Of a stretch of DNA of 64,000 nucleotides, positions 36,488 through 46,235 are shown piece by piece; position 1 is the first letter of the stretch, and each line of letters opens with the position of its first letter. The translations under genes were made by a program, and so were the position numbers. The notes under the pieces are model-generated. The model saw only the letters and a list, made by a program, of their open reading frames with translations, was not told the DNA's origin and ran no database searches. This stretch comes from Thermoguttaceae bacterium (GTDB lineage: Bacteria > Planctomycetota > Planctomycetia > Pirellulales > Thermoguttaceae), in contig JANXBW010000005.1 of assembly GCA_025060325.1 (NCBI GenBank), forward strand, positions 124,001 to 188,000, written 5' to 3'.

Positions 36488-36787
36488 AGGCGCCGAGGAA
36501 TCAAAGGCCGAGCTGGTACCAATGGCATATCACCTGGGATCGGCGTGCGTGACCGGTGACCGGGAATATTGGCTTGGGTTGCCCTCAACCCTTAGGTCGG
36601 TAGAATCTCAAGCATTTGGCACGCTGGCATACCGCGGGAATCATGAACTGGCTGCGAATGGATTCCGACCGACTTTACACCGACTTTCCATGCATTTCAT
36701 GATCGACCACAAGATTCGGAGGCCTTGGAGTGCCCTAAGTGGCACTTAAGCTCAAGTTGACCAGCCGGCTCCCTCAGTCAACGACTT

Positions 36788-37957
36788 ATGACCAAATCCG
36801 TGAGGCAACCATTGCCAGGTAAAGATTTGCATCCCCGATTTTGTACGCTTGTCGAAATTTCTGGGCTTATTGCGATGCTGGTTTCAGGCAGCTTCGCTGG
36901 GCCAGTGTGCAAAGCCGGCCAAGCGGGCCAGCCACAGGGCGCCCTCGATATCGCTCCTGCACGTTTTGCAGCTCGGCCTACGCCTGATGTTCTTCGACTT
37001 GAGGAAGAGGCCTTCTATCGCGCGGCTACCTCGGCGGCACGATCGGTCGTTAGGTTGGAATGGGTCGGGGGGCGCACCTTGTTAGGGGAAAGGTTGCCGG
37101 GGGGCGCCACAGCGACAGGGCTCCTTGTTGACGAAAGTGGGTTAATCCTGACAAGCACCTATTTTTTCCTAGATAGACCCGATGCCCTCATCGTCCGCTT
37201 CTCGGACGGGAAGGCAAGCCCCGGCAGACTGCTAGGGCGAGACTTCAACCGAATGGTTGCATTGGTGCAGGCCGAGCGAAAGGGTAGCGACCTGCTACCC
37301 ACACGATGCCCCGCGGAAGAGATTGAAGTAGGCATGTGGGCGATTGCCTTAGGCTGGACGATTACCGAGCAACCGCACTTAGCCGTGGGTATTGTTAGTG
37401 CAAAGAGACGGATTTGGGGAAAAGCAATACAGACCGATGCCAACACGAGTCCACATAATTACGGAGGACCTCTTGTTGACATTAACGGGAGGGTCTTGGG
37501 CATAATCGTGCCGTTTTCCCCCGACGGCAGACATCCGATAGCAGGCGTCCATTGGTATGACTCGGGAATCGGTTTCGCAGTACCACTTAGTGATGTACTT
37601 TCCGTCGTACCCCGCCTGGCCAAAGGCGAGGACTTGTTCCCCGGCCGAGCCGGAATCCAATTTGAGCACCCCAATCCCATCTTGGCAGAACCCGTGGTAG
37701 CCGCGGTCGAACCGGGCTCAGCCGCCGATAAAGCCGGCCTGAAACCTGGGGATAGGATCGTGCGAATAGCCGGCAGGGAAGTTCGCCGCGCTGCGGATGT
37801 GGAGGAAGTCTTCCAGCAGCACTACGGCGGAGACACGTTAACCGTGGCAATTGAGCGAGCCGGTCAACGGCAGGATTTTTTGCTAACTCTTGCGCCGGAA
37901 ATCTGGCCCGGGCTTAAAAGCTTGAGGGTTACTTCGGACGCGCCGCCCAGTCCGTAA
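36788..37957 (+). CDS. HtrA-like protein with all three catalytic residues replaced (pseudoprotease)
   Basis: A 389-aa exported HtrA-fold protein with a C-terminal PDZ domain (about 300-375, EPGSAADKAGLKPGDRIV). Alignment by eye with the first tandem copy puts Tyr125 at the His position (ILTSTYFFLD), Met156 at the Asp position (DFNRMVALV) and Tyr225 at the Ser position (SPHNYGGPLVD). The glycines and framework strands (GPLVDINGRVLGI) are kept, so the fold is under selection though the active site is gone. An N-terminal hydrophobic stretch (ISGLIAMLVSGSFAG) suggests export. It is 300 bp after the second copy, on the same strand. Confidence 0.87.
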   Translation: MTKSVRQPLPGKDLHPRFCTLVEISGLIAMLVSGSFAGPVCKAGQAGQPQGALDIAPARFAARPTPDVLRLEEEAFYRAATSAARSVVRLEWVGGRTLLGERLPGGATATGLLVDESGLILTSTYFFLDRPDALIVRFSDGKASPGRLLGRDFNRMVALVQAERKGSDLLPTRCPAEEIEVGMWAIALGWTITEQPHLAVGIVSAKRRIWGKAIQTDANTSPHNYGGPLVDINGRVLGIIVPFSPDGRHPIAGVHWYDSGIGFAVPLSDVLSVVPRLAKGEDLFPGRAGIQFEHPNPILAEPVVAAVEPGSAADKAGLKPGDRIVRIAGREVRRAADVEEVFQQHYGGDTLTVAIERAGQRQDFLLTLAPEIWPGLKSLRVTSDAPPSP

Positions 37958-38065
37958 ACTCCGGAGTAATGCTATCATTTTGCCTTGAACGAGTTCAACA
38001 CGCGGGCGGGATGAGCTAGTAGACAAGCACCAACACTGGATCTGGGATTTAACTGGCCAGTCCAC

Positions 38066-38410
38066 ATGCGCCGGCACCTTATAGGGGTCTTGGGAACCGT
38101 CCTCCTTATCGGGGGAATGTTTCTCACCTGGTTCCCGGCCTCCAATGGAAACACCGAGTCGCTACGAGCTGCCGCCCTCCGCTTGGGGCCCTTCTTGCTT
38201 GTTCTATGGCTTGCTTTCCCGCAGCTTGAACGGTTACCCGAGTGGTTCTTTTGGATCTTGCCAATTTTGATATACCTCCTTGCGTTCCGGCCCAGGTGGT
38301 TTTTCCTCGCCCTCCCCTTTATCCTGGCCGCTGCCATCCTCATGCCGCGGCGCCCTCGAACGACTAAGGCTGCCCCAATCAACCGGCCTCCAAGAGGGGG
38401 AAACTCTTAG
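38066..38410 (+). CDS. Small multi-pass membrane protein of unknown function
   Basis: A 114-aa very hydrophobic protein. The first helix is about residues 5-22 (LIGVLGTVLLIGGMFL). Two or three further hydrophobic segments lie between 40 and 95 (LGPFLLVLWLAF, WFFWILPILIYLLAF, WFFLALPFILAAAIL). A basic, Pro-rich tail (RRPRTTK) probably faces the cytoplasm. I do not recognise a named family, but the Trp/Pro/Leu pattern is like small conserved planctomycete membrane proteins. No clear ribosome site precedes the ATG. It follows the third HtrA-like gene by 108 bp on the same strand and could be co-transcribed. Confidence 0.6.
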   Translation: MRRHLIGVLGTVLLIGGMFLTWFPASNGNTESLRAAALRLGPFLLVLWLAFPQLERLPEWFFWILPILIYLLAFRPRWFFLALPFILAAAILMPRRPRTTKAAPINRPPRGGNS

Positions 38411-38733
38411 GATAGGTCCCGCGGACGGTACGCCATCTTCGAGACATTCCCGCGGAAAAGCGCGGCACCCCCTTGCCCAATTGTCCACGTCTTGACTGGG
38501 TAACTTATCGCTTCGGAGGCTCCCCGGGAGCAGACCGTGCGAATTTAGTCGGCTGCGCCCCATCAAATGTAGCTCGGGCTGTGCTGCGGCTAATGGGCGC
38601 GAACTCTAGTCTGCATCACGGCCATCCGCATCGCAAAATTGCAATCCATAAGGTGTGCGCGGACCGCAAACTGATCGAAGCGCGACGAGCTGTTAAGGCA
38701 ATGGCCCACACCCAGCCAACCCAATCGTGGTGT
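38411..38733. other. Convergent spacer of about 320 bp
   Basis: No supported gene. It separates the small membrane protein (plus) from the alpha-oxoamine synthase (minus), so terminators of both would be expected. I found no clear stem with a T-tract. Confidence 0.45.
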
Positions 38734-39954
38734 TTACAAGGTGGAAAGCGATCCAAGGATTAGGGACGCACGGACTGCGGTGAGGCTTTCAAGGAAGTAG
38801 TCGATATCTTCTTCTGTGTGCACTGCTGTGGGGATCACGCGGAGGATCGATCTGCCCAGACGGATCGCAGGGTAAACTACGGGCGTGACCCAAATCCGGT
38901 ATAGCGTCCGGAGCGCCTGGGCCACCCGGAGGGCCTCCGACCCTTCCATTTCAATGGGGGTTATTGGCGACTGAGTTTTTCCGATCGCAAAACCGCGGTC
39001 CTTCAGCCCTTGCTGAAGTCGTGTAGCGTTTGACCACAGGCGACGGCGGAGGTCCTCGCCTTCGCGCACAAGTTCCAAAGCAACCTGAGTCGCCGCCACA
39101 ACTGCCAGCGGCGTTGACTTTGTAAAGACAAACGTCGGAGCGCGGAAGCGGATAAAATCGACGACCTCTTTACTCCCTGCTACAAAACCACCAATGGTGC
39201 CAAAAGCCTTGCTGAAAGTGCCTAAGTGCAAGTCCACTCGGTCTTCCACACCGTAATGTGCAGCCGTACCTCGCCCCTGCGGTCCAAACACACCCGTCCC
39301 ATGGGCATCGTCGACAAGGAGTCTCGCCCCAAAGCGATCCTTCAGCTCGACCAATTCCTTTAGAGGGCTTGTGTCGCCATCCATACTGTAAACGCCGTCA
39401 ACCACGATGGCCGTCGGTCGGCTGCCACCAATCTTTTTCAGTTGGGCTTCGAGATGATCAAGATCATTGTGGCGAAAGGTACGGATTTCCGCGCCAGAGA
39501 TCCTTGCGCCGCAAACCAAAGTGGTGTGGGCGAACTCATCCAAAAGGAGGATATCCCCCGGACCGGCCAAGCATCCCACTGCGCCCATCATGGCAAGCGC
39601 CCCGGACGGAAAAACCAGGGCAGCTTCGCAACGCTTGAAGGCCGCCAAACGGGCTTCCAGTTCCTCGTGGGCCTCTGTGTTGCCCGTCAAAAGCCGGGAC
39701 CCCATCGGCGCACCAATGCCATAACGGTTGACGACATCCGCTGCCGCAGCACACACCGCCGGATGGGTGGCCAAACCCAAGTAGTTGTTCGTGCTTAGCT
39801 GAAGGTACCTCTGGCCATCGATCTCCATCCACGGCCCAGCGTTAGCGATGGGCGAGTGGGCTAAGAACATTTCGGCCGCTAACGCCAACTCCTCGGCCGG
39901 CACAACCTTTGGACCCTGAAGGAATTCCCGACACTTTGCGAAGATATCTTGCAC
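38734..39954 (-). CDS. Alpha-oxoamine synthase-family PLP enzyme (BioF / Kbl / Spt-like)
   Basis: A 406-aa fold-type I PLP enzyme that condenses an amino acid with an acyl-CoA. Family marks are STNNYLGLATHP, PMGSRLLTGNTEAHEELE, VYSMDGDTSPL, LLVDDAHGTGVFG and the PLP lysine Lys249 in GTFSKAFGTIGG. The candidates are 8-amino-7-oxononanoate synthase (biotin), glycine C-acetyltransferase (threonine breakdown) and serine palmitoyltransferase (sphingolipids). No biotin, threonine dehydrogenase or sphingolipid gene is adjacent, so I leave the substrate open. It is monocistronic and convergent with the HtrA-like genes. Confidence 0.9.
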   Translation of the reverse strand: MQDIFAKCREFLQGPKVVPAEELALAAEMFLAHSPIANAGPWMEIDGQRYLQLSTNNYLGLATHPAVCAAAADVVNRYGIGAPMGSRLLTGNTEAHEELEARLAAFKRCEAALVFPSGALAMMGAVGCLAGPGDILLLDEFAHTTLVCGARISGAEIRTFRHNDLDHLEAQLKKIGGSRPTAIVVDGVYSMDGDTSPLKELVELKDRFGARLLVDDAHGTGVFGPQGRGTAAHYGVEDRVDLHLGTFSKAFGTIGGFVAGSKEVVDFIRFRAPTFVFTKSTPLAVVAATQVALELVREGEDLRRRLWSNATRLQQGLKDRGFAIGKTQSPITPIEMEGSEALRVAQALRTLYRIWVTPVVYPAIRLGRSILRVIPTAVHTEEDIDYFLESLTAVRASLILGSLSTL

Positions 39955-41066
39955 GGTTGGGTCACTCCACTATTGGTCCGGGAAACATGCCCGCGCGTTA
40001 GGGGCCGGAAGATTACCCGGGTTCGTAATTGATGGCTGAGACAGATCTTCAGTTGCCCAAGGGTACCATAATCAGTTCCATTGAACGCCCCGCTTAAGCG
40101 AAGCCAACCAATTCTGAGCCAAATTGTTATGTTGGCTTAGCCGAGTCGCCTTCCACGAAGTGGGCTAAACAATGCGAGTTTACGCGCAACTCAACGGGAA
40201 CCCACGCCTGGCTCGCCAGAACACCTTCTTTACCCCGAGAATCGCAATTCCCTGCCACTATGACAGCAATTCACCGGCCCGCACCTCAGCGGACTTGGCC
40301 CGGTAGTTCGCCGGGAGCCCAAATTGCCGTGAACTGTTACGGACAAAAAGCCTAACCTATCTAAAATCCCGAAATTCTTTCCCATTTTGCCGGGAGCTAT
40401 CAATGGCCAGTACGGACGTTTTCGCCCCGCTAGCGCGGATCTCCGTGGTGCCGCCAAAACGTTGCCTTCCCCACCATGTACCCTCCCCCATTAACTTCGT
40501 CCTTTCTCGGCTCTGCCGCCGAAAGCTTTCAACGCAATCGCGCCGCAAGCTACTTGGCCAAGCCCCCAGGCACTGCACCCGGAGGCACGCTTCGTCTGTC
40601 GGCCGGCATACTTTAGCTCGCTTTAATAGCAAGCCATCTCCTGATGCGAGGCTACAAGCCACGACGGATTTTCCGGGAAGCCATATCGGCAGTGAACCGT
40701 CGTGGCAGGGCATTTCAAAAATCGGGAATTTGTCGCCTTTCTCGCAGCTGCTGACCGAAATCAATATCAAAGAGGGGCATTACCTATGCCCTTGCATGTG
40801 TGCCTATGACAAAACTCGCCAGGAAAAAGCAACAACCTTCCAAAATTCCAGCCGGGGGAGGGAAGACTCCGCCGGAAGAACGCAGGGGACTGTGTTCCCC
40901 GTGCTAAGATTCGGCTACCACTCCGGCCGAAATTACCAGATAGAGCCCCAAAGACTACTTACCTTTGCTTGCCGAGAACCTCGGACCCCGCACCCGAACA
41001 AAGCTGGAAGCACCCCCGCCAACGGGATTTAGCACCGTGAAAATCCACCCAAACAGGAGGGAAGGC
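39955..41066. other. Non-coding stretch of about 1.1 kb
   Basis: A divergent spacer between the alpha-oxoamine synthase and the BON protein. One plus-strand frame of about 200 codons (40403-41032) crosses it, but its residue make-up is that of random sequence and it overlaps the real start of the BON gene. No promoter close to consensus was found. Confidence 0.5.
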
Positions 41067-41993
41067 ATGCGACGTTTGGTATCAGGATTCCTCGTGCTGA
41101 TGGCCCTAATAACGATTGGCCAGACGGCCTTCGGGGGCAATCAAGAGCTAGCGGACCGAATCGCAGCTAATCTTCGCGAAAGTGGTCAGCTTCGGAACTA
41201 TCGCATTGAAATCCGAGTGGAAGATGGCACCGCGATCCTGCAGGGGTCCGTGGCCAACATGGAACAAATGAATACTGCCCTTAGGATTGCGGCCCAAACA
41301 GATGGGGTAGCGCGGGTGATCAACAGGCTGACAGTTTCGACAACAGAGGCTGGGGGAGTGGAAAATCCACCTTCTCCCCCGCGGTTACTGACCCCGATGC
41401 CCACTCAGGCCCCCCAGGCGGAGCAGGCTGTTGCCCAAGCGCCGGCCCCATCGCCGTCCGTTGAAGTCGTACCGGCTTCAACCGCCGAACCGGGGCCGGG
41501 GCTCCTTATCCCCCCCAACCGGCAAGTCGAGCTTCAGCGCGCAACAAATTCCTCGGCAGTATCTCGCACCGCCAAAGTGACGGAGCCCGCTCCGGCTCAA
41601 GAACCGGCGCAAGTGGTGCTCATTCCCTCGGCAGCCATGCTCGGCAACCGGCCATTGCCGATTGCTTACGTGCAGCCCCGCCAAGATGGTGCCCCGGGCT
41701 ATGTGATGCCCGTAGCCGCCGGTCCGGCACCCATGGTCTACAATCAGCCGTACCTGCCTAATTATGCTTGGCCAAGCTACGCCGCGTATCCCAACTATGC
41801 TGCTTTGACCTACCCCCGCCAGTACTCCCCCACCGCCTGGCCGTATATCGGTCCGTTTTACCCCTACCCACAGGTGCCACTCGGATGGCGCCGGGTTTCC
41901 CTCGAATGGCACGACGGGTGGTGGTTTCTCGACTTTGACGACGGCTCTCGGTCCAAAGGGTTGCTCTCCGGAATCCTGCACCCGCTTCGATAA
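41067..41993 (+). CDS. Exported BON-domain protein with a Tyr/Pro-rich tail
   Basis: A 308-aa exported protein. ATG 41067 follows GGAGGG and opens a classic signal peptide (LVSGFLVLMALITIGQTAFG). The BON domain spans about residues 25-90 (RNYRIEIRVEDGTAILQG, then GVARVINRLTV), a small alpha/beta module thought to contact membranes or lipids. The middle is Pro/Ala/Gln-rich and disordered. Residues about 225-290 are rich in Tyr, Pro and Trp (LPNYAWPSYAAYPNYAAL), and the end (VSLEWHDGWWFLDFDDGS) is compact. This layout is common in planctomycete envelope proteins. Function unknown. A second BON protein lies at 57039-58043. Confidence 0.85.
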   Translation: MRRLVSGFLVLMALITIGQTAFGGNQELADRIAANLRESGQLRNYRIEIRVEDGTAILQGSVANMEQMNTALRIAAQTDGVARVINRLTVSTTEAGGVENPPSPPRLLTPMPTQAPQAEQAVAQAPAPSPSVEVVPASTAEPGPGLLIPPNRQVELQRATNSSAVSRTAKVTEPAPAQEPAQVVLIPSAAMLGNRPLPIAYVQPRQDGAPGYVMPVAAGPAPMVYNQPYLPNYAWPSYAAYPNYAALTYPRQYSPTAWPYIGPFYPYPQVPLGWRRVSLEWHDGWWFLDFDDGSRSKGLLSGILHPLR

Positions 41994-42103
41994 AACACCA
42001 AACGCCGCGCCGAAGGCGGATCCCTGCCGCCGCACCTCCTGGTTAGACGCTGGGAGCGACATCCAGGCCTGAGGCCTTACTGGCTCAGCGGGGTGTCACG
42101 ATC

Positions 42104-42148
42104 AAGGGCCTCTGAGCTTCACCATGCCAGGGGCCCTTTCATTTGTTT
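42104..42148 (+). terminator. Rho-independent terminator after the BON gene
   Basis: AAGGGCC (42104-42110) pairs with GGCCCTT (42132-42138) around a 21-nt loop. A T-rich run follows (TTTCATTTGTTT). It lies 110 nt after the stop of the BON gene and is a good match to a terminator. Confidence 0.65.
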
Positions 42149-42326
42149 AATCTCCTCTGGTCTTGTCGCCCTATCTGTCACACGATTGCTTTGGTAAATC
42201 GCTATCGGCTCGAGTAGAATACAACACTTTTCGAAAGCGCTAGCGTCTCTGCGGAATGCGTGGCTGGGGGAAGGTTCCGTGGCCCCATGGAAACCGCGCC
42301 GGCGGCTAGCGGTTCGCAGTTTGAAG

Positions 42327-42391
42327 GCGCCTCTCAGCTGGCTCAGAACGGGAAACTTAGATACCGGTTCGATCCGGCTTAGCAGAGGCGC
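42327..42391 (+). ncRNA. Long bulged hairpin in the leader region of lutABC
   Basis: GCGCCTCT (42327-42334) pairs perfectly with AGAGGCGC (42384-42391). Inside it AGCTGG pairs with CCGGCT (one G-T), and inside that GAAC-G-GG pairs with CC-G-GTTC around an AAACTTAGATA loop. No T-tract follows on either strand. It lies about 230 nt upstream of lutA in a 624-bp spacer with no other gene. It may be a structured leader or a small RNA. The stem is seen directly; any function is inferred. Confidence 0.4.
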
Positions 42392-42617
42392 GGAGGGTAT
42401 CACCTCATGCGAGCTGCGCCCCGTATTCCGATGGAATATGGCCGGAAGCCTTTAGCCTAGGGACGAGGAGGCGGTTCCCAGGACAAGGAGGCCCCAAGAG
42501 GAAGGCTGCCGAGAAGGCGGCGCAGCCGCAGCAGGGCTTACGTTTCCGTTGTTGATCTATAGAAAGCCGCGGGAATCTGTTGACGCATCTTTAACCCCTC
42601 AAGGCTGCCAAATTTCT

Positions 42618-43406
42618 ATGCGTAGCCTATCGCAGCAAGAAACTGAGGAGCTTGCCGAGGTGTATCCCCCGTATCAGCCGGGGGAGCCTGTGGCACTTTT
42701 TGTGCCATGTTACGTCGATCAATTTTATCCACAAATTGCGGAAGCAACAGTTCGGGTGTTGACGCAACACGGGGTTCGTGTGGCCTTTCCGGAGGGTCAG
42801 ACATGTTGCGGACAGCCGGCTTTTAATTCCGGCTATTGGGACGAGGCCCGCCGGGTGGCCCAACATTTTGCCCGGTGCTTTGCCCCGTTTAAATGGATCG
42901 TTTGCCCGTCCGGTTCTTGCGCCGCCATGTGTCGGGTTTTTTACCCCCTACTTGATCCGGACGGACAATTAGCCCAGGTGGGGCGGCGTGTTTATGAAAT
43001 CTGTGAGTTCCTGGTCCACGTCCTCGGGATCTGCCGGATTAACGTGCGGTTTCCTTATCGAGTGACCTTGCACGTGGGCTGTCACACGCGCCGGGAACTT
43101 GGCGTCCCTGGTCCCCCGCAAAAACTTCTTCGGTCGATCGAAGGTATCGATTATTGCCCCCTTCCGGATGCGGAGGAGTGCTGTGGATTCGGCGGCACCT
43201 TCTCCGTAAAGATGCCAGGCATTTCGATTGCTATGGGCCAGGCCAAGGCAGAAGCGGTCGTTGCCACCAAGGCACAGTGGTTATTAACCACCGATATCAG
43301 TTGCTTGATGCACCTTGAAGGAATTTTGCGCCGGCATCCAGCCGGCAAGGAGGTCCGCATTGCTCATATCGTGGAGCTCCTGGCCGGGATGCTTGACGGC
43401 AAATAG
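42618..43406 (+). CDS. lutA: Lactate utilization protein A (Fe-S oxidoreductase)
   Basis: A 263-aa LutA/LldE-type protein with two cysteine-rich (CCG) domains. The first shows VPCYVDQFYP, then QTCCGQPAFNSGY and CPSGSC. The second shows HVGCHTRRELG and AEECCGFGGTFSVK. With LutB and LutC it oxidises L-lactate to pyruvate in the cytoplasm, passing electrons on. I start it at ATG 42618; the longer TTG start at 42549 adds residues that do not look like protein. The ribosome site is weak. The next gene, lutB, begins 305 bp later. The gap contains a hairpin (AACTCGCT/AGTGAGTT, 43408-43436) without a T-tract. Confidence 0.92.
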   Translation: MRSLSQQETEELAEVYPPYQPGEPVALFVPCYVDQFYPQIAEATVRVLTQHGVRVAFPEGQTCCGQPAFNSGYWDEARRVAQHFARCFAPFKWIVCPSGSCAAMCRVFYPLLDPDGQLAQVGRRVYEICEFLVHVLGICRINVRFPYRVTLHVGCHTRRELGVPGPPQKLLRSIEGIDYCPLPDAEECCGFGGTFSVKMPGISIAMGQAKAEAVVATKAQWLLTTDISCLMHLEGILRRHPAGKEVRIAHIVELLAGMLDGK

Positions 43407-43711
43407 AAACTCGCTCAAAGCCTTCGCAAGTGAGTTCTGAGAGGCCGACTAACCGCGGCAATCCGTCAGGCAAAGAGTGGTAGACCTGGAAATAGTTGAC
43501 GAGAACCTATGGTGGTGATAAAGCGGCGACATCGAAGCTGGCCCCGGGTGCCGCCACTATGATGTCCCAATCAACAATCGAAAAATCAGCGATTTCCTTA
43601 ATCGTCTGGTAACCACTTCTTAACAGATATCGTGGGGCGAAAACCTAGCGGGGGGAGCCGCGGTATCCCATTGGCAGTTATGCGAGCACGGTTGTTCCAA
43701 GGCGGTTGTCG

Positions 43712-45139
43712 ATGAAGCATTCGCCCATAGAAGGCGCGGAATTTCTTGCTAAGGAAACAAAATGGCTTGCCGAGCCGCGGGGTTCAAAAGCCCTTGAACT
43801 TGCAACAAAACGCTCGGCAAAGACCCGGGACCAGATCGCCGCTAGCATCGCTCAGTGGGAGTCTTGGCGTGAACAGGCGGCTCGAATAAAAGCCTATGCC
43901 ATCAGTCGGCTTGATCACCTGCTGCGGCAATTCGAAGAAAACATCACCGCACGGGGGGCGACCGTGCTGTGGGCGGAAAACTCCCGCCAAGCCAATGAGC
44001 ACGTCCTCGGCATTGCTCGAAAACATGGAGTCCGGCTTGTCGTCAAGTCCAAGTCGATGGTCTCCGAGGAAATGGAGCTTAACCGGTGTCTGGAGACCAT
44101 CGGTGTTGCAGCGGTCGAAACTGATCTCGGGGAATTCCTAGTTCAATTGGCGGGGCAGCGGCCCACTCATATCGTCACGCCGGCTCTACACCTTTCCGCA
44201 GAAGACATTGGCAAAATGTTTGCCGAAAAGCTGGGCGAACCCTTTACTCGCCAGCACGAACAACTGACGGCGATCGCCCGGCGGCACTTAAGGCGGCGGT
44301 TTTTGGAAGCAGGGATGGGGATCTCTGGAGCAAATTTCGCAATTGCCGATGTAGGGGCCGTCTGTGTGGTCGAAAATGAGGGCAATGCTGGGCTCTCCAT
44401 GGCTACGCCGCCCGTCCATGTGGTTCTCATGGGGATCGAAAAGGTTATCCCGAGCATCCTCCACCTGCCGGTTTTCCTCCAACTTCTTGCCCGAAGTGGT
44501 ACCGGTCAAAAACTGACTACTTACACCCACATTATCCACGGCCCATCGCCAGGACAGGCGATGTATGTGATTATCGTTGACAACGGGCGGACCAGAGTGC
44601 TCGCGGACCCGAAGTTGCGTTCGGCGCTTTCCTGCATCCGCTGCGGAGCTTGTCTTAACGCTTGCCCGGTCTATCGCCGGGTGGGAGGATGGGCCTACGG
44701 CTGGATTTACCCAGGCCCCATCGGGGCGGTAATCACCCCGGCGATGGTGGGCATTCGCAAGGCAGGGAAACTACCCTTTGCTAGCTCGCTGTGCGGGGCG
44801 TGTCACGAGGTGTGCCCGGTCAAGATCGATATTCCGCACAAGCTGGTTTATCTGCGAAACTTGGCAGTGACTCGCTCCTCGCCGGTTCGCTCCTGGTTGG
44901 AGAAGGCCGTGTGGAAGGCCTGGGCGTTTACCATGCGGGGAGCATGGCGATACAAACTGGCCATGGCCTTAGCGCGACTGGGAATGCGAACGGTTTACTT
45001 GCTCCCTTGGAAGCCGAAACTCCTACGGGCGTGGTTGCGGGCGAGAAATCTACCGCCGCTCCCTGCGGGCGGCCCATTCCGAAAACGCTGGCCAAAGCTA
45101 GCCGGCGAGGCAAAACCACCGCTGGAGAAGTCAACATAG
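43712..45139 (+). CDS. lutB: Lactate utilization protein B (LUD domain plus 2[4Fe-4S])
   Basis: A 475-aa LutB/LldF protein. The N-terminal LUD domain runs to about residue 290 (ADVGAVCVVENEGNAG is the signature). A ferredoxin-like region follows with two cluster motifs, CIRCGACLNACPVY and CGACHEVCPVKIDIPH. A C-terminal tail of about 90 residues is rich in Trp, Arg and Pro. ATG 43712 is preferred over the TTG two codons earlier and has AGGCGG upstream. It sits between lutA and lutC, and together the three make a complete non-flavin lactate oxidation unit. A possible weak promoter (TTGACG near 43496 with TAAAGC 17 bp on) lies in the lutA-lutB gap. Confidence 0.95.
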   Translation: MKHSPIEGAEFLAKETKWLAEPRGSKALELATKRSAKTRDQIAASIAQWESWREQAARIKAYAISRLDHLLRQFEENITARGATVLWAENSRQANEHVLGIARKHGVRLVVKSKSMVSEEMELNRCLETIGVAAVETDLGEFLVQLAGQRPTHIVTPALHLSAEDIGKMFAEKLGEPFTRQHEQLTAIARRHLRRRFLEAGMGISGANFAIADVGAVCVVENEGNAGLSMATPPVHVVLMGIEKVIPSILHLPVFLQLLARSGTGQKLTTYTHIIHGPSPGQAMYVIIVDNGRTRVLADPKLRSALSCIRCGACLNACPVYRRVGGWAYGWIYPGPIGAVITPAMVGIRKAGKLPFASSLCGACHEVCPVKIDIPHKLVYLRNLAVTRSSPVRSWLEKAVWKAWAFTMRGAWRYKLAMALARLGMRTVYLLPWKPKLLRAWLRARNLPPLPAGGPFRKRWPKLAGEAKPPLEKST

Positions 45140-45382
45140 CAACCCACTATAGATCCGAAACTGGACTCGCCCGGCCAGGTCTCTGCTGTTCCGGGCGAAA
45201 CCTTTGCCATTCAGTACGGCCGTGCGGGTTTTAAGTGAGTAAGATGGGCTCCAAGCACCCAAGTGCTCAAGGTGAGTAGGGCTCCGGAGGGAGGTCATCT
45301 TGGTTTGGCAAGGTCGGTGTGGTACCAAAGAGACCGTTCTTCCGGTCGACGACTCGATGATGGCAAAGGCTCCAGATGGAAG

Positions 45383-46057
45383 ATGGGAGATTTGTCGGTG
45401 ACAAACGCACGCGAGCGGATTTTGTCGCGGATTGAGCAGGCTCTTGGCGGCAAGGTCCGCGAACCAATGGAGCCGCCGGGAATTCCCGAAATCTGGCCGC
45501 CGGATCCGTCCCCCCCTGAGGCTTTATTTGCGCGTTTCGAGCGGGAATTGGCAGCTGTTCACGGGGAAGCAGTTCGGGCAAGCTCCCCAGACCATGCTCG
45601 GGCAAGGTTACGAAGCTTGGCAGACCAATTTCGCTGGCATCGTATCGGTTATCGAGCGGAGGAGCTTGTCAACAAGGTTGTGGACGGTCTGGGAATTGGT
45701 CAGCTCCGGCGCGTGGATGAAAATTGGACCCCAGAACAGGTAGCGGAACTTGATGCTGCGGTGGTTCCTGGGGAACTATTCTTGGCCGATACTGGGTCGG
45801 CTCTGGTATTGTGCCGGCACCGATGGGAGCGCTTGCTTTACTATTTACCCCCCAGTTGCGTGATTGTGGGACACCTTGACCGGCTGTATGCCCACTTGGC
45901 AGCCGCCTGGTCCGCGGTCGCTGCTTGGTCCCAGGACCGAAGCACTCGAGGCGAATTCGTCATCATCACGGGTCCAAGCCGCACATCCGATATCGAAAAG
46001 GTGTTGACTCTGGGCGTGCACGGGCCTAAACAGCTTTGGGTCTTCTTGATCGACTAG
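45383..46057 (+). CDS. lutC: Lactate utilization protein C (LUD domain)
   Basis: A 224-aa LutC/YkgG-type LUD protein, the third part of the lactate-oxidation complex. The diagnostic end ITGPSRTSDIEKVLTLGVHG and the strand GELFLADTGSALVL are clear. Start: ATG 45383 is given, but GTG 45398, five codons on, has a better ribosome site (GGGAGA 8 nt before) and may be the true one. The longer frame from 45263 is not supported. The gene follows lutB by about 240 bp and precedes an isomerase-like gene by 178 bp, all on one strand. Confidence 0.92.
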   Translation: MGDLSVTNARERILSRIEQALGGKVREPMEPPGIPEIWPPDPSPPEALFARFERELAAVHGEAVRASSPDHARARLRSLADQFRWHRIGYRAEELVNKVVDGLGIGQLRRVDENWTPEQVAELDAAVVPGELFLADTGSALVLCRHRWERLLYYLPPSCVIVGHLDRLYAHLAAAWSAVAAWSQDRSTRGEFVIITGPSRTSDIEKVLTLGVHGPKQLWVFLID

Positions 46058-46235
46058 GGGACTCGTTAGTTATCAGGCAGAGTCTTGCTAGCCGAAAATC
46101 CGGCCTTCGCCGTAAGCGCGCGGCCGAATGGGTCAACAATCGCCTGGGGCGTGAGCATGGGTTCAGGCAACTTCTGACGGCGAACCGAGTCGGCGTTATT
46201 TCCGGGCCATTGCATAAAGATGGGAGGAGGATGAG

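Noticed and set aside
40403-41032. Plus-strand ORF of 209 codons before the BON gene
   Set aside because: It has random-like composition, no ribosome site, and overlaps the upstream region of a gene with a clear start.
42367-42377. A GGTTCGATCC element resembling a tRNA T-arm
   Set aside because: The flanking bases do not form the 5-bp T-stem, and no acceptor, D or anticodon arms fit around it; it is part of the bulged hairpin.
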